Source: Sphingobacterium bambusae (GTDB lineage: Bacteria; Bacteroidota; Bacteroidia; Sphingobacteriales; Sphingobacteriaceae). From it: a stretch of 64,000 nucleotides of DNA. Of this stretch, positions 32,146 through 41,412 are shown piece by piece (the stretch's first letter is position 1; every line of letters starts with the position of its first letter). A program made the position numbers and the translations under genes. The notes under the pieces were generated by a model, which worked only from the letters and a program-made list of their open reading frames with translations, was not told where the DNA came from and did not search any database. Location: positions 2,170,001 to 2,234,000 of the forward strand of contig NZ_CP138332.1 of assembly GCF_033955345.1 (NCBI RefSeq), given 5' to 3'.

Positions 32146-34950
32146 TTATTTTCTTTTTACTTCTTTCTTGGTAGAAAGTGCTGTGTTGACGACCTGATAG
32201 ACACCAGATCCCAAGCTGAGCTCCAGCCCTTCGGGCGTCTTCTTGGACTTAAACTGTTCTATGGGCAACCCGTTGACGGTGTATGCGACATCGGCGGGCA
32301 ATACGATTGTACAAAAGCTGTTTACCGGAATGGCCAACTGATAATCATTGCCGCTTCGATGTACCGAAATCTTTCCATATGGGCTTTCGAAATCCAAGTC
32401 GCACTGTGCCACGCGATCCAGTAGCCGTGGTGCTATGCGTATATGCTTGTAAGCAATTGAAGTTGGCTCTTGCCCCAGTCCGCCTAAGCCGGTATGAAAC
32501 CATTCCATCAAGTGCCCCAGCATAAAATGGTTGTTGGAGACATTGGGCAGCGCGGCCCACGATTCGGTGAGCGCCGTAGCACCCTTACGTATTTGGTAAC
32601 CATAGCCCGGCCGTGTATCATCATGGTGCATCGCGAAAATCAGGTCGTCGCGCTGCTGTTGCTGAAGTACTTGGAGCAGATAGCGGTGTCCAATATCACC
32701 CGCGGTAAAAGCCGTATCCCGCTTCGCGATATCGGCTACGAGGTTCTCAAAAACCGGCACAACCTGATTACTATCGACCAAACCGCTGTACAAGGGCATC
32801 GCCAAGGAGGTCTGGCTGCCAGAACCATAATTTGCCGAATCCGCATGGAAGAAAGCTTGCTGAAAAGCGTCATACACCTTGGTTTTCAACGAATCGTACA
32901 GCAACTTACCTTCCTCATCGCCCACTATTGTCGCTATGTTTGCCAAAGCCTTTAAATCATCGTAGTAGATGGCCGTGGCCGTAATTCCGGCAGGCGTTAA
33001 CTGAGACACTCCCGGCCGTTCTGGCCCGAGGTCATACCAGTCGCCTAAACCTTGATAGAGGATGTTTCCCTTGGCCTTGGATTGTAGGTATGTGATGTAG
33101 CGCTTCATCATGGGATAATTTTCCGTAAGGAAGGTCTTATCGCCATACCATTGGTAGGCATACCAAGCAAGCAGTATCGCACTCGATCCCCATTCGGGCG
33201 AGTCCCGAAACATGTCACCTCCCCAGTCAAACTGTACATATTCCGGTGCAATTTCAGGTATCAAGCCATCTTCGGTCTGTGAGAAACGCATGTCGCGCAG
33301 CGATTTCTTGAACAGACGTGCCACGTCATAATTATACTGTACGGATGGCCCCATGAGGTGCAACTGTTCCAGCCAGCCTAATTTCTCGCGGTGTGGGCAG
33401 TCGGTAAACACGCTTACCATGTTGCTCTTAATAGCCCAATCGATCAACCGATGAATTTGGTTGAACAAGCTATCGGAACTGCGGAAAGTCCCGATCTGCC
33501 GAGCGCTATTCCGAATATGCTGCGCCTTGGCCTCTAGAATCTGGATGCTATTCGGCGCTTTCGATCGTTTTTGCAGCTGTGCGTAGCGAAAGCCATAATA
33601 GGTGAAACGCGGATGCCAGGTTACCTCGCCCTCTGCACCAAAGATATACTGGAAGTAATAGGGACTGCCCGAATGTTTTTGATTGGGTAGGCCATTTTCG
33701 TTTAACAACTCGGCGGGATAAACCCTAACGGTATCTCCGGGCTTACCTTTCATCGTCAAGGCAATAACACCTGAGGCATTTTGTCCGAAATCATAAACCT
33801 CATTTCGCCCGTCAGATCCATTTGCGAGCTTCTTCCCGATAAACTCCTGCATCACGCGGATGGGATCTGTTTCCTGTGCCGTAAGCGCTGGTCCATTCAC
33901 AGGAAGTGCATTTTTCCAGGTCCGATCGTCGTATGTTGGCGAGCTCCACGAAGAGGGTAATACCGATGCGTCGTAATCTTCGCCACCATACATACTCGAA
34001 AACGTAATTGGCGAAGAGGCTACTTTCCAACTTTCATCGCTCACGATGGTTTCTTGCCGGCCATCGTCATAGGTATTGACGATTTTCATTTTCAGTTTTG
34101 GCAGGCCGAAGGCTACTTTATGCTTCTGAAAGCGCCCCTTGATCGGTGGAATATAGTAAAAGCCATTGCCCAGCAATACGGCCAAGGTATTGTTCCCTTT
34201 TTTCCATTGCGGGGTAAGGTCGTACACCACGTAGTAAGCTTCTTTGTCATATTTCGTCCATCCAGGTTGCAGCAAGGCATCATCGACTGGCTTGCCGTTC
34301 AGCAATAGCTCATAATGGCCCAGTCCGGAGATGTAGGCCATGGACGATTTTAGTTTACGATTGAGGCGCACATTTTTTCGAAAAACAGGCAGGTCGTAAG
34401 TCTTATCGATACGCAGTTTACTGGAGCTGAGTGGCAGCGGATTGATCAGCGAATCGGGCAAAATTTCCTTCGTAATCCATTTTGCTGCGCCCCAGTCTGA
34501 AGGCTGCACCAATCCCGTGTGAAAAGATTGCACCGCACTAGCCGCAGTATTCCCTTGGTTGTCTCGAACATGCAGACGAACGTAATAGGTACTACCTGCG
34601 GCCAATGCAGCTCCTGCATAGGGTATATGCAGGGATTGGGCTGAGGTAATCCATCCGGAATCCCACAGCAACTTACTCCCCCCGGAGATACGACGCTGTC
34701 TACTGACTTCTATTTTGTAGGTTTGCTGTTGTACATCGTGCCCATCGCTTAAGAGCTGCCAACTGAAAGTCGGCGCAAGGGTATTGATCCCCAGCGGGTT
34801 TTCTCTTCCGGCTATCAAGACCTTATGCACACTTAGTTTTGTACTGGCGGCGTAGGCGTGCAGCAACAGCACATTAAATAGTGTCATAAAGACAATAATA
34901 TTTTTGTTCCGCAGGATGCCCATTTTCGCTATTTTCAAACTCGTTCTCAT
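32146..34950 (-). CDS. GH78 alpha-L-rhamnosidase (long form, A)
   Basis: A 934-residue exported protein with all Bac_rhamnosid modules: fibronectin-like domain (about 40-145, LGINTLAPTFSWQL), N-terminal sandwich (about 190-370, GHYELLLNGKPVDDALLQPGW), the middle domain (FGQNASGVI), and the (alpha/alpha)6 barrel. The active-site loop FTDCPHREKLGWLEQ puts Asp517 and Glu522 in the family positions. The C-terminal sandwich follows near 830. It removes terminal alpha-L-rhamnose. ATG at 34950 carries a long n-region; Met10 (MGILRNKN) is an alternative start with a more compact signal peptide. Confidence 0.93.
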   Translation of the reverse strand: MRTSLKIAKMGILRNKNIIVFMTLFNVLLLHAYAASTKLSVHKVLIAGRENPLGINTLAPTFSWQLLSDGHDVQQQTYKIEVSRQRRISGGSKLLWDSGWITSAQSLHIPYAGAALAAGSTYYVRLHVRDNQGNTAASAVQSFHTGLVQPSDWGAAKWITKEILPDSLINPLPLSSSKLRIDKTYDLPVFRKNVRLNRKLKSSMAYISGLGHYELLLNGKPVDDALLQPGWTKYDKEAYYVVYDLTPQWKKGNNTLAVLLGNGFYYIPPIKGRFQKHKVAFGLPKLKMKIVNTYDDGRQETIVSDESWKVASSPITFSSMYGGEDYDASVLPSSWSSPTYDDRTWKNALPVNGPALTAQETDPIRVMQEFIGKKLANGSDGRNEVYDFGQNASGVIALTMKGKPGDTVRVYPAELLNENGLPNQKHSGSPYYFQYIFGAEGEVTWHPRFTYYGFRYAQLQKRSKAPNSIQILEAKAQHIRNSARQIGTFRSSDSLFNQIHRLIDWAIKSNMVSVFTDCPHREKLGWLEQLHLMGPSVQYNYDVARLFKKSLRDMRFSQTEDGLIPEIAPEYVQFDWGGDMFRDSPEWGSSAILLAWYAYQWYGDKTFLTENYPMMKRYITYLQSKAKGNILYQGLGDWYDLGPERPGVSQLTPAGITATAIYYDDLKALANIATIVGDEEGKLLYDSLKTKVYDAFQQAFFHADSANYGSGSQTSLAMPLYSGLVDSNQVVPVFENLVADIAKRDTAFTAGDIGHRYLLQVLQQQQRDDLIFAMHHDDTRPGYGYQIRKGATALTESWAALPNVSNNHFMLGHLMEWFHTGLGGLGQEPTSIAYKHIRIAPRLLDRVAQCDLDFESPYGKISVHRSGNDYQLAIPVNSFCTIVLPADVAYTVNGLPIEQFKSKKTPEGLELSLGSGVYQVVNTALSTKKEVKRK

Positions 34951-34954
34951 GCGT

Positions 34955-36421
34955 TTACTTTTTGGTTATTAAGGTCACGTTTTTTTGTTCCAGCCCTACA
35001 ACGCCTATACTATCCACCTCCAGCTCTTCACAAATAAATTTGCTATCGTTAATGAGAATATTTTGCGCATCTCTCAGGGAAAGATAGCGTGTACCGCGTC
35101 CAAAGATGCGATCGAAGCGGACGCCCTCCAGCGGAGACTCGGGGATACCCTCGACTTTGATGCAGTCGCTGGATGATCCGATGTATATATTTTTCAGTTC
35201 GATGCTGGAGAAATGGGGTGTCAATATATTTTTCTCGACCTTGAAATCCCGGCTCGCCTGCTGGCCCACATGCAAGGCTTGTCCCAGCATATCCCAGCGC
35301 AAAGCGGAGTGCTGCACATCCATCCGGATATTTTCGAAGCGGATTTTTTCACCGCCGCCCCCACGAGGTCTTCGCGTTTTAAAACGAATGCCCACATCCG
35401 TGCCGGTAAACACACAATCGTGTACGTAAACCTTCTTGACCATCCCTGCTGTTTCGCTGCCGATGGTGAAGCCGCCATGTCCCTCTGCCGAAAGACAATA
35501 GCGCACGACAATATTCTCTGACGGTCGGTTTACGCGCAAGCCATCATATCCGCGGCCCGCCTTTATGGCGATGCAGTCATCGCCCGTGTGCAACGTGCAA
35601 TATTCCACCAATACATCTTTGGAAGATTCAATGTCTATACCATCGCCACGTTGTATGCCTACCGATTGTATCGTCAAGCCGCGAATCACCACACGCTCAC
35701 AATAAGTAGGTACCACATTCCAAAATGCAGAACGCTCCAAATGCAGTCCTTCGATCCATACATCTTGACAGTTTATCGGAGCGATCAAGGCCGGCGGAAA
35801 GATAAAGTCCGCCGTCTTACCATCGTAAATCCGATTTTCGACCGGCGTTTTGCTATCTACAATATTTTCGATGACATCATGTGTCATTGTTTTCTCGCGC
35901 ACCGTTCCTGCTCCAGGACCTATCAGCTTTCCGCTTCCAGTAATCGCAATATTTTTAGCGCCATTCGCGTAAATACAAGCGCCCAAACTATACAGCTCCA
36001 CGCCTTCGTTGCGCGTGAAGACCACGGGTAGAAAATCTGCTATTTCTGAATTGAACTCTAACACAGCCCCCTTTTCGACATGAAGATTGATGTTGCTCTT
36101 CAACTGTATTCGTCCCGAGCGATGATGACCGGCTTGAAGCAGGAGGATGCCTCCGCCGGCCTGCGCTAAGCGGTCTATCTTCTGCTGGATGTCTTGCTCG
36201 CCCGCCACGACTGTATCCCGTCTATCGGGAAATGTGGGCCGAGCGAAGTCCTGCATAAAAAATGGCGAATGCACCGGCTCAATAGCTATAGGAAGCTGAT
36301 CTGCTCCCACCTGATCCGCTTTGCGCAGGCTACCATCCAGCTGCCTTTCCAACGGAACTGATTTACATCCGTAGAATAGCGCTAGCAACAGCAAGAAACA
36401 TATAGCATGGACGATCCTCAT
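34955..36421 (-). CDS. GH28 polygalacturonase-type lipoprotein
   Basis: A 488-residue protein with a lipoprotein leader (MRIVHAICFLLLLALFYGC, Cys19), so it is membrane-anchored. The right-handed beta-helix carries the GH28 signatures: Asp260 in RGDGIDIESS, Asp281-Asp282 in GDDCIAIKAGRG, His315 in GHGGFTIGSE, and IRFKTRRPRGGGG for the RIK block. GH28 enzymes hydrolyse alpha-1,4-galacturonan or, in some clades, rhamnogalacturonan or xylogalacturonan. This is the only backbone-pectin hydrolase in the window and supports a pectic substrate. It overlaps the upstream gene by 4 bp. Confidence 0.92.
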   Translation of the reverse strand: MRIVHAICFLLLLALFYGCKSVPLERQLDGSLRKADQVGADQLPIAIEPVHSPFFMQDFARPTFPDRRDTVVAGEQDIQQKIDRLAQAGGGILLLQAGHHRSGRIQLKSNINLHVEKGAVLEFNSEIADFLPVVFTRNEGVELYSLGACIYANGAKNIAITGSGKLIGPGAGTVREKTMTHDVIENIVDSKTPVENRIYDGKTADFIFPPALIAPINCQDVWIEGLHLERSAFWNVVPTYCERVVIRGLTIQSVGIQRGDGIDIESSKDVLVEYCTLHTGDDCIAIKAGRGYDGLRVNRPSENIVVRYCLSAEGHGGFTIGSETAGMVKKVYVHDCVFTGTDVGIRFKTRRPRGGGGEKIRFENIRMDVQHSALRWDMLGQALHVGQQASRDFKVEKNILTPHFSSIELKNIYIGSSSDCIKVEGIPESPLEGVRFDRIFGRGTRYLSLRDAQNILINDSKFICEELEVDSIGVVGLEQKNVTLITKK

Positions 36422-37308
36422 TGAAAAATACGTTTCATGTAACGCGTATTCGCGCCAAAATTTTCTTTTACCATCCGGGGCGAGAGACTGGCATCACGCG
36501 ACCGTTCGATGACAAGCCAGCCCTTCCAACCCATCTTATCCAAGGTTTGTTTTACCTGTGGCATATTCAAGCGCTTATTATTTTCCAACCATACCCCATC
36601 TTCATCGGTGCAATGAATTTGGCAGATGCGCTTTCTACCTAGAATTTTCAATTCACTGATCAAATCACGACCTTCTTTCAAGGGGTTGGAAAAGTTGAAG
36701 TAGATTTGGATATGCTTCGAGCCGATATCTTTCAGCAGCGCAACTTCACCCTGCGCATCGAGAGCCGTTTCGATCCCTACAATCACACCAGCCTTCTTAG
36801 CCATCTCGCCCACGACCTTCAAACGCTCGACAATGGCGGGACGCAATTCGGGATGTTTACGCAAATCTCCTTGGATGCCCAATGGAAGAAAGGCAACCTT
36901 CACGCCCATTTGTTGACAAGTTGTCAAACAGTCACCAACCATTTGCTTATAGGTAGGCCTAGTCGCAAAGGACTGCGCATAGAAGCCCGTCATGGCCAAG
37001 GAGCAGATCTCTACGCCTGTTTCTTTAGATTTATTTAAAAATTCTTCGCGGGTGGCAGGATCAGACAGCTTGCTTTCAAACGTATCACGGTTGCCAAGCC
37101 CACCCATATCGACTTCCAAACCATCTGCATCGATCTCTTTGCTGAGCTCAAAAGCACTGAGCTTCTGCCGCTTCAAGATCATTAAGTCTATCACGGCTAC
37201 TTTATAGCGTTGTTTGGGAGCCTGCTGTCCCCATAAATTTGTCGAGAACAGTAAGCCCCCACTAATCCATAAACTCTGTTGTATAAAACGTCTTCTGCGG
37301 TGATCCAT
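36418..37308 (-). CDS. Exported sugar isomerase/epimerase-like TIM barrel
   Basis: A 296-residue AP-endonuclease-2/xylose-isomerase-like TIM barrel. The N-terminus MDHRRRRFIQQSLWISGGLL resembles a twin-arginine leader followed by a hydrophobic segment, so export with bound cofactor is likely. Barrel motifs: DADGLEVDMGGLG, EICSLAMTGFYAQSF, VGIETALDAQGE with the metal-type Glu, QIYFNFSNPL, QIHCTDEDG and GWLVIERSRD. Family members isomerise or epimerise sugars and sugar acids. It may prepare a released monosaccharide in the periplasm, though many exported members have no known reaction. It lies 3 bp after the esterase gene. Confidence 0.75.
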   Translation of the reverse strand: MDHRRRRFIQQSLWISGGLLFSTNLWGQQAPKQRYKVAVIDLMILKRQKLSAFELSKEIDADGLEVDMGGLGNRDTFESKLSDPATREEFLNKSKETGVEICSLAMTGFYAQSFATRPTYKQMVGDCLTTCQQMGVKVAFLPLGIQGDLRKHPELRPAIVERLKVVGEMAKKAGVIVGIETALDAQGEVALLKDIGSKHIQIYFNFSNPLKEGRDLISELKILGRKRICQIHCTDEDGVWLENNKRLNMPQVKQTLDKMGWKGWLVIERSRDASLSPRMVKENFGANTRYMKRIFQ

Positions 37309-37311
37309 ATC

Positions 37312-38697
37312 CTATTTTCCTTTAAACAGTTTTTCCAATTCTTCATAATCTATCAAGGCATTTGCGGGCAGCTTTTCCCCTTTATCCCCGAAGCTATAAA
37401 GCGCTTCTTTCTTTTCTATCGTAACGGTAGACTCATCATACTCCCCATCTTTCTTCTTCAGCACGTCGGCATTCAATTGGAAATAACGCGCCACAAAATC
37501 ATAGACCGGCTTCCGCTTGGAGTAGCCGAAATCATGACCTTCCTCAGGCAGGTGTACGTTGGCCACATCGGCGCTCTTTCCGTAATAACCGTAGATTGTT
37601 TGCAAGTAGGCGAAATCGTGCTCGGGCATATGCGCTGTCCAATCTTTTCCATCGGATATCACCAACTGTGGCCGTGGAGCAGCCATGGCCGCTATTTCGA
37701 CATTGTTGGTACCACCGCCACTGCTGTGGATGGGCAGGCCACTTTCACAGGGACAACCACCATAGAAATAAGAAGAAAGGGAAACGACAGGGATACTCAA
37801 CGTAATTCTATCATCTAATGCCGTCATCAAGACCGTGTGGCTTCCCCCGCCCGAACCGCCACAGATAGCCACCCGTTGGTTATCTATTCCCTGGCCCGCT
37901 AACATATAATCCAATATGCGAATCGCGCCAAGCGTCTGCACGGTCATGGACAAACTCTTCCGGTGGTCCTCGGACTTAAATTGCAACAGCGATTCGCCCC
38001 AGGCAAAGAGGTCATAACTCACCGACACAGCCCCCATCTTGGCCAGCATAGCACAGCGAACCTGCGCATCCTTGCGATAGCGATGATCGGCCCAGTGTCC
38101 GTCTGGACTTAAAACTAGTGCGCTACTCTTTTTTGGCTTTGATGGCCTGTAGATGGAGCCATTGACGTAGACACCGGGAAGAATTTCCAGTGCAAAATTC
38201 TGAACCGTATAACCCGTAAATTCCCTCTTTTTGGACAAAATGGCCTTCGAATCCGGCGATGCCGGCAATGGCGACAGTTTTAGGGCCGTAAACAACTCTG
38301 GGCGAATGGCCGCTTTCCTTTTCTCCCAGCTTGCCCTATCGTGATATTGTGCAGCCAGTTGGTCTAAATAATCCCAACCGTCTTTCACCTCCCAACGGTA
38401 GTATTCGTATTCCTTGAGTTTATATTTCTTCTCGCCTTCCTTATTGACCTTCAGATCGAGCGGGGCTAATACATTTTTTAAGGTTTCATCCACATCAGGA
38501 CGAAAACGCCAACGGGCATAGTTCAGGTATTTCCCCGCAACCTGCTCTTCTTGGTATTTAATCGTAATACCATAATGCTGCTCGAGCAATCCCAACACTT
38601 CTTTTAGTGGTTTGCGGTATTGATCGTCCGAACTCTGCGCCCTGCTTTGCATAAACAAAACATTTAATATCGCGGCTATGAATAACGTTCTAAACAT
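37312..38697 (-). CDS. Exported alpha/beta-hydrolase esterase with N-terminal STN-like domain
   Basis: A 461-residue exported protein in two parts. Residues about 25-96 (YRKPLKEVLGLLEQHYGITI, followed by ETLKNVLAPLDL) resemble the short STN domain seen at the N-terminus of FecA-type TonB receptors. Residues 150-410 form an alpha/beta hydrolase of the acetyl-xylan-esterase/dienelactone type: VLSPDGHWADHR, nucleophile Ser282 in CGGSGGGSH, acid near PEHDF 359-362, and His388 in EEGHDFGY. It would remove acetyl or similar esters from pectin side chains. The ATG overlaps the SSS gene upstream by 8 bp. Confidence 0.75.
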   Translation of the reverse strand: MFRTLFIAAILNVLFMQSRAQSSDDQYRKPLKEVLGLLEQHYGITIKYQEEQVAGKYLNYARWRFRPDVDETLKNVLAPLDLKVNKEGEKKYKLKEYEYYRWEVKDGWDYLDQLAAQYHDRASWEKRKAAIRPELFTALKLSPLPASPDSKAILSKKREFTGYTVQNFALEILPGVYVNGSIYRPSKPKKSSALVLSPDGHWADHRYRKDAQVRCAMLAKMGAVSVSYDLFAWGESLLQFKSEDHRKSLSMTVQTLGAIRILDYMLAGQGIDNQRVAICGGSGGGSHTVLMTALDDRITLSIPVVSLSSYFYGGCPCESGLPIHSSGGGTNNVEIAAMAAPRPQLVISDGKDWTAHMPEHDFAYLQTIYGYYGKSADVANVHLPEEGHDFGYSKRKPVYDFVARYFQLNADVLKKKDGEYDESTVTIEKKEALYSFGDKGEKLPANALIDYEELEKLFKGK

Positions 38698-40270
38698 GGT
38701 CTATGCCTCCTTTCTTGGCTAATTTGCGGTTTGCCCGCCAACCGTGAAAGTACAGGTTGGGGTCTAGATCGGGCTTTGGATAAAATAGACTGGCAAAGTA
38801 GCCGATGAAAATCACGATGAGATGGCTGTAAACACCCAACATCAATTTGTTGTGCGTGAAGTTGAAGCTGCCCAGATCAAGCAAGATCATTTTCTGCCCA
38901 CCGATTTCAATCTCGGTGCTGGTCAAAAAAGCATACGCAGTAAAGAGGATACAGACAAAAATAGCGATATTCACCCCCTGTGCATTTGCGCGCTTGGAGA
39001 ACACACCGAGCAGGAAAATACCGACAATCCCTCCCGAAAAGATAGCGTACAACGTGAAGATGACCCCCAAGATACTTTCGCTACCGAGCTCGACATAGAT
39101 AAATCCGATGCCCATCGAGATCAATCCCGCTACAGCTACCATTGAACGGCTTGCTTTCAGATACTCGTTGTCTACACGATTGGGGCGTAATTTTTTATAG
39201 TAATCTTCAATGCCCACGGCCGCTAAAGAATTTAAATCGGCACTCAAACTACAGATGGCCGCCGAAACCATGGCTGCCAAAATAAAACCGACCACGCCGA
39301 CAGGGAGCTGGCTCATGATGAAATACGGGAAAACGCTATTCGGGCCGATTCCTTCGGGGAGCGGTTGCTGCTGGTAGTAGACGAAGAGCGCTGTTCCGAT
39401 AAACATAAATAAGGACCATACCGGTACGGTGAGCAAAATCCCCATCAAAGAAGCGCGAATAGCCGATTTATCCGACCGAGCTGTGAGATAACGCTGAATC
39501 ACGGTTTGATCTGTTCCATACTTCTGTATGGCGTAGAACATCCCGTTGATGGCCATCACCACGAAGGTAAGCCTTGTAAAATCGAGGTCATATGGGCCAA
39601 AACCGGTTCGACCGTTTTCGGAGGCCACACGCCATACTTCAGGCAAGCCGCCCTGCACCGAGAAAATAATGACCAAAAGGCAAAGAATGCCACTGGCGAA
39701 CAGCATAAAACCTTGAAATACGTCGAGCCATATCACGGCTTCAATTCCTCCCAAAAGATTAACGGTTACAATAATCAATCCGACAACGATGATAATCCAA
39801 TAGGTATGTATATCGGTCATGCTGGACAAGGCCACTGCAAGCAGGTAAAGTACCGTGCCCATGCCCGAAAATTGTCGCAGCACGAATGCTATTGAACTGT
39901 AATAACGCGCAAAATTTCCGAAACGTTTTTCAAAATATTCATAGGTGCTTAACCCAATAACCTTGCGGTACAGCGGCACGATAAACCATACCGTGCCCAA
40001 AAGCACGATAGGAACCATGAGCCCCTGCACTAATAGTATCCAATTGTGCGCATAGCCTTCTGCTGGGTAGCCCAGAAAGGTGACACTGCTGATAAGGGTG
40101 GCCAGGAGTGACATGCCGATTGCCCAAGACGGCACACGTCCTTTTGCGGAGAAGTAAGCTTCGGTAGATTTTTGATTTTTGGCATATTTGAGCCCGAAAT
40201 ACAGGGTGACCAGCAAGACTGCCACAATAATACCATAATCAAAAACACTTAAAATAGGTTTATTCATCAT
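38690..40270 (-). CDS. SSS-family sodium:solute symporter (2), sialate-transporter-like
   Basis: A 526-residue inner-membrane protein with about 13-14 helices. STEAYFSAKGRVPSWAIGMS, SLLATLISSVTFLGYPAEGY, STYEYFEKRFG and AAMVSAAICSLSADLNSLA are hallmarks of the symporter branch that contains Na+-coupled sialic acid transporters. It lies 9 bp downstream of the DUF1537 kinase and so shares a transcript with the aldolase cassette, which suggests uptake of an acidic ulosonic sugar such as Dha or Kdo. It is unrelated in detail to symporter 1 despite the identical length. Confidence 0.85.
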   Translation of the reverse strand: MMNKPILSVFDYGIIVAVLLVTLYFGLKYAKNQKSTEAYFSAKGRVPSWAIGMSLLATLISSVTFLGYPAEGYAHNWILLVQGLMVPIVLLGTVWFIVPLYRKVIGLSTYEYFEKRFGNFARYYSSIAFVLRQFSGMGTVLYLLAVALSSMTDIHTYWIIIVVGLIIVTVNLLGGIEAVIWLDVFQGFMLFASGILCLLVIIFSVQGGLPEVWRVASENGRTGFGPYDLDFTRLTFVVMAINGMFYAIQKYGTDQTVIQRYLTARSDKSAIRASLMGILLTVPVWSLFMFIGTALFVYYQQQPLPEGIGPNSVFPYFIMSQLPVGVVGFILAAMVSAAICSLSADLNSLAAVGIEDYYKKLRPNRVDNEYLKASRSMVAVAGLISMGIGFIYVELGSESILGVIFTLYAIFSGGIVGIFLLGVFSKRANAQGVNIAIFVCILFTAYAFLTSTEIEIGGQKMILLDLGSFNFTHNKLMLGVYSHLIVIFIGYFASLFYPKPDLDPNLYFHGWRANRKLAKKGGIDHV

Positions 40271-40279
40271 TCATTCGGT

Positions 40280-41401
40280 TTACGTTGTTGGGCCAAAAGC
40301 CCATAATTCTTCTGTCCAAGGATAGCTACCGGGCTTCATGGTGATCGCCAGTTCCTGCTGCGGAACGTGGCTACGGATCAGCCCGGGTGCGTATTCCTTT
40401 TGGGGCAAAAGAACGTTAATTTGTAGTGCTTCCAGCACCGCGTTTGCAGTTGCTCCACCCTCTATAATCAGCTCCTTGGGCATATCCTCCCCTTTTAGCA
40501 TGCCCACCACCATCGCCATGCTCTTGCGGATAACATCCGCTTTTGCGACAACGCCCGGTAATACGGCAAAGACAGCGACTTGATTCTTCTTAAGCAGGGC
40601 GAGCAGTTTCTTGGCGACTTCCCATTCGCCACCTGTCTTCTGCCAATATATTATATTTTCTTGCGCTAACGCGTTTATTCGTGTAACACTTTGCTCATGA
40701 TTGGACCCGCAAACATAAAGCACCGGTCTTTGACGTGCAAAGGCTGGTTCTGCCACTATTGACGCGCCGGTATTACGCTTCCGCAATAAAGCCTCAAAAA
40801 AGGCTGCCGCCCCAGCGCATAATGCCTCGTGGGGAATGTTTGATGCCCATTCGTGCAGCGCTTCCCAGTTATCAACTGCTGGGAGCACGCGTTGACGATC
40901 TGGTGTCCAATCCGCCGCTTTAGGCACGATTGTCCAAGTCTCTCCCCCCACGACATCCAACAGCTTGCTTGAGCGCACCGGAAACTCCGGATCTTGCGCG
41001 AAAGCAGTCTGGGCAATAGGTTTGCCGGCAATCCAATACTCCTCACTACGCACCACCCGGTTCAGGTTTAGATTTACCGGACAGAAGAACTGATAGGCTG
41101 GTTTAAACAGCGCACGAAAAAAGGACAATTCCTCCTGGATGTGTCCGCGCAGGGCAGAATCGAACTTTAGGTAGACCCAATCCCAGTTTTGGGTACTTGC
41201 GGCGGGGAACAAACGGGCCAAATGGGCAAGCGCCTCATCGATCTTGAGCGATCTGGAATTGCTATTGAGCACCAGCACGTCGGAGCTCGTCGGATCTTCC
41301 AACTGCTGCACAATCTGGCTGGAAAGACCATACCGCAGGGCGATGCCTGCAATTTCGGCAGCTCCGGTCAGATCATCTGCAATCACCAATATCGATCCCA
41401 T
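40280..41401 (-). CDS. DUF1537 four-carbon acid sugar kinase
   Basis: A 373-residue cytoplasmic kinase of the DUF1537 family, slightly shorter than the usual 400-430. The N-terminal SILVIADDLTGAAEIAGIAL (DDLTGA motif, acid-sugar site) and the C-terminal EGGATANAVLEAL (GGxTA nucleotide site) with ITMKPGSYPW are the defining blocks. Characterised members phosphorylate D-threonate, L-threonate or D-erythronate at O4. The PdxA-type gene 11 bp upstream is the usual partner that oxidises the 4-phosphate to dihydroxyacetone phosphate. An alternative is the 3-oxo-isoapionate kinase branch of apiose catabolism, relevant because of the GH140. Confidence 0.88.
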   Translation of the reverse strand: MGSILVIADDLTGAAEIAGIALRYGLSSQIVQQLEDPTSSDVLVLNSNSRSLKIDEALAHLARLFPAASTQNWDWVYLKFDSALRGHIQEELSFFRALFKPAYQFFCPVNLNLNRVVRSEEYWIAGKPIAQTAFAQDPEFPVRSSKLLDVVGGETWTIVPKAADWTPDRQRVLPAVDNWEALHEWASNIPHEALCAGAAAFFEALLRKRNTGASIVAEPAFARQRPVLYVCGSNHEQSVTRINALAQENIIYWQKTGGEWEVAKKLLALLKKNQVAVFAVLPGVVAKADVIRKSMAMVVGMLKGEDMPKELIIEGGATANAVLEALQINVLLPQKEYAPGLIRSHVPQQELAITMKPGSYPWTEELWAFGPTT

Positions 41402-41412
41402 TACGCTTTGTT

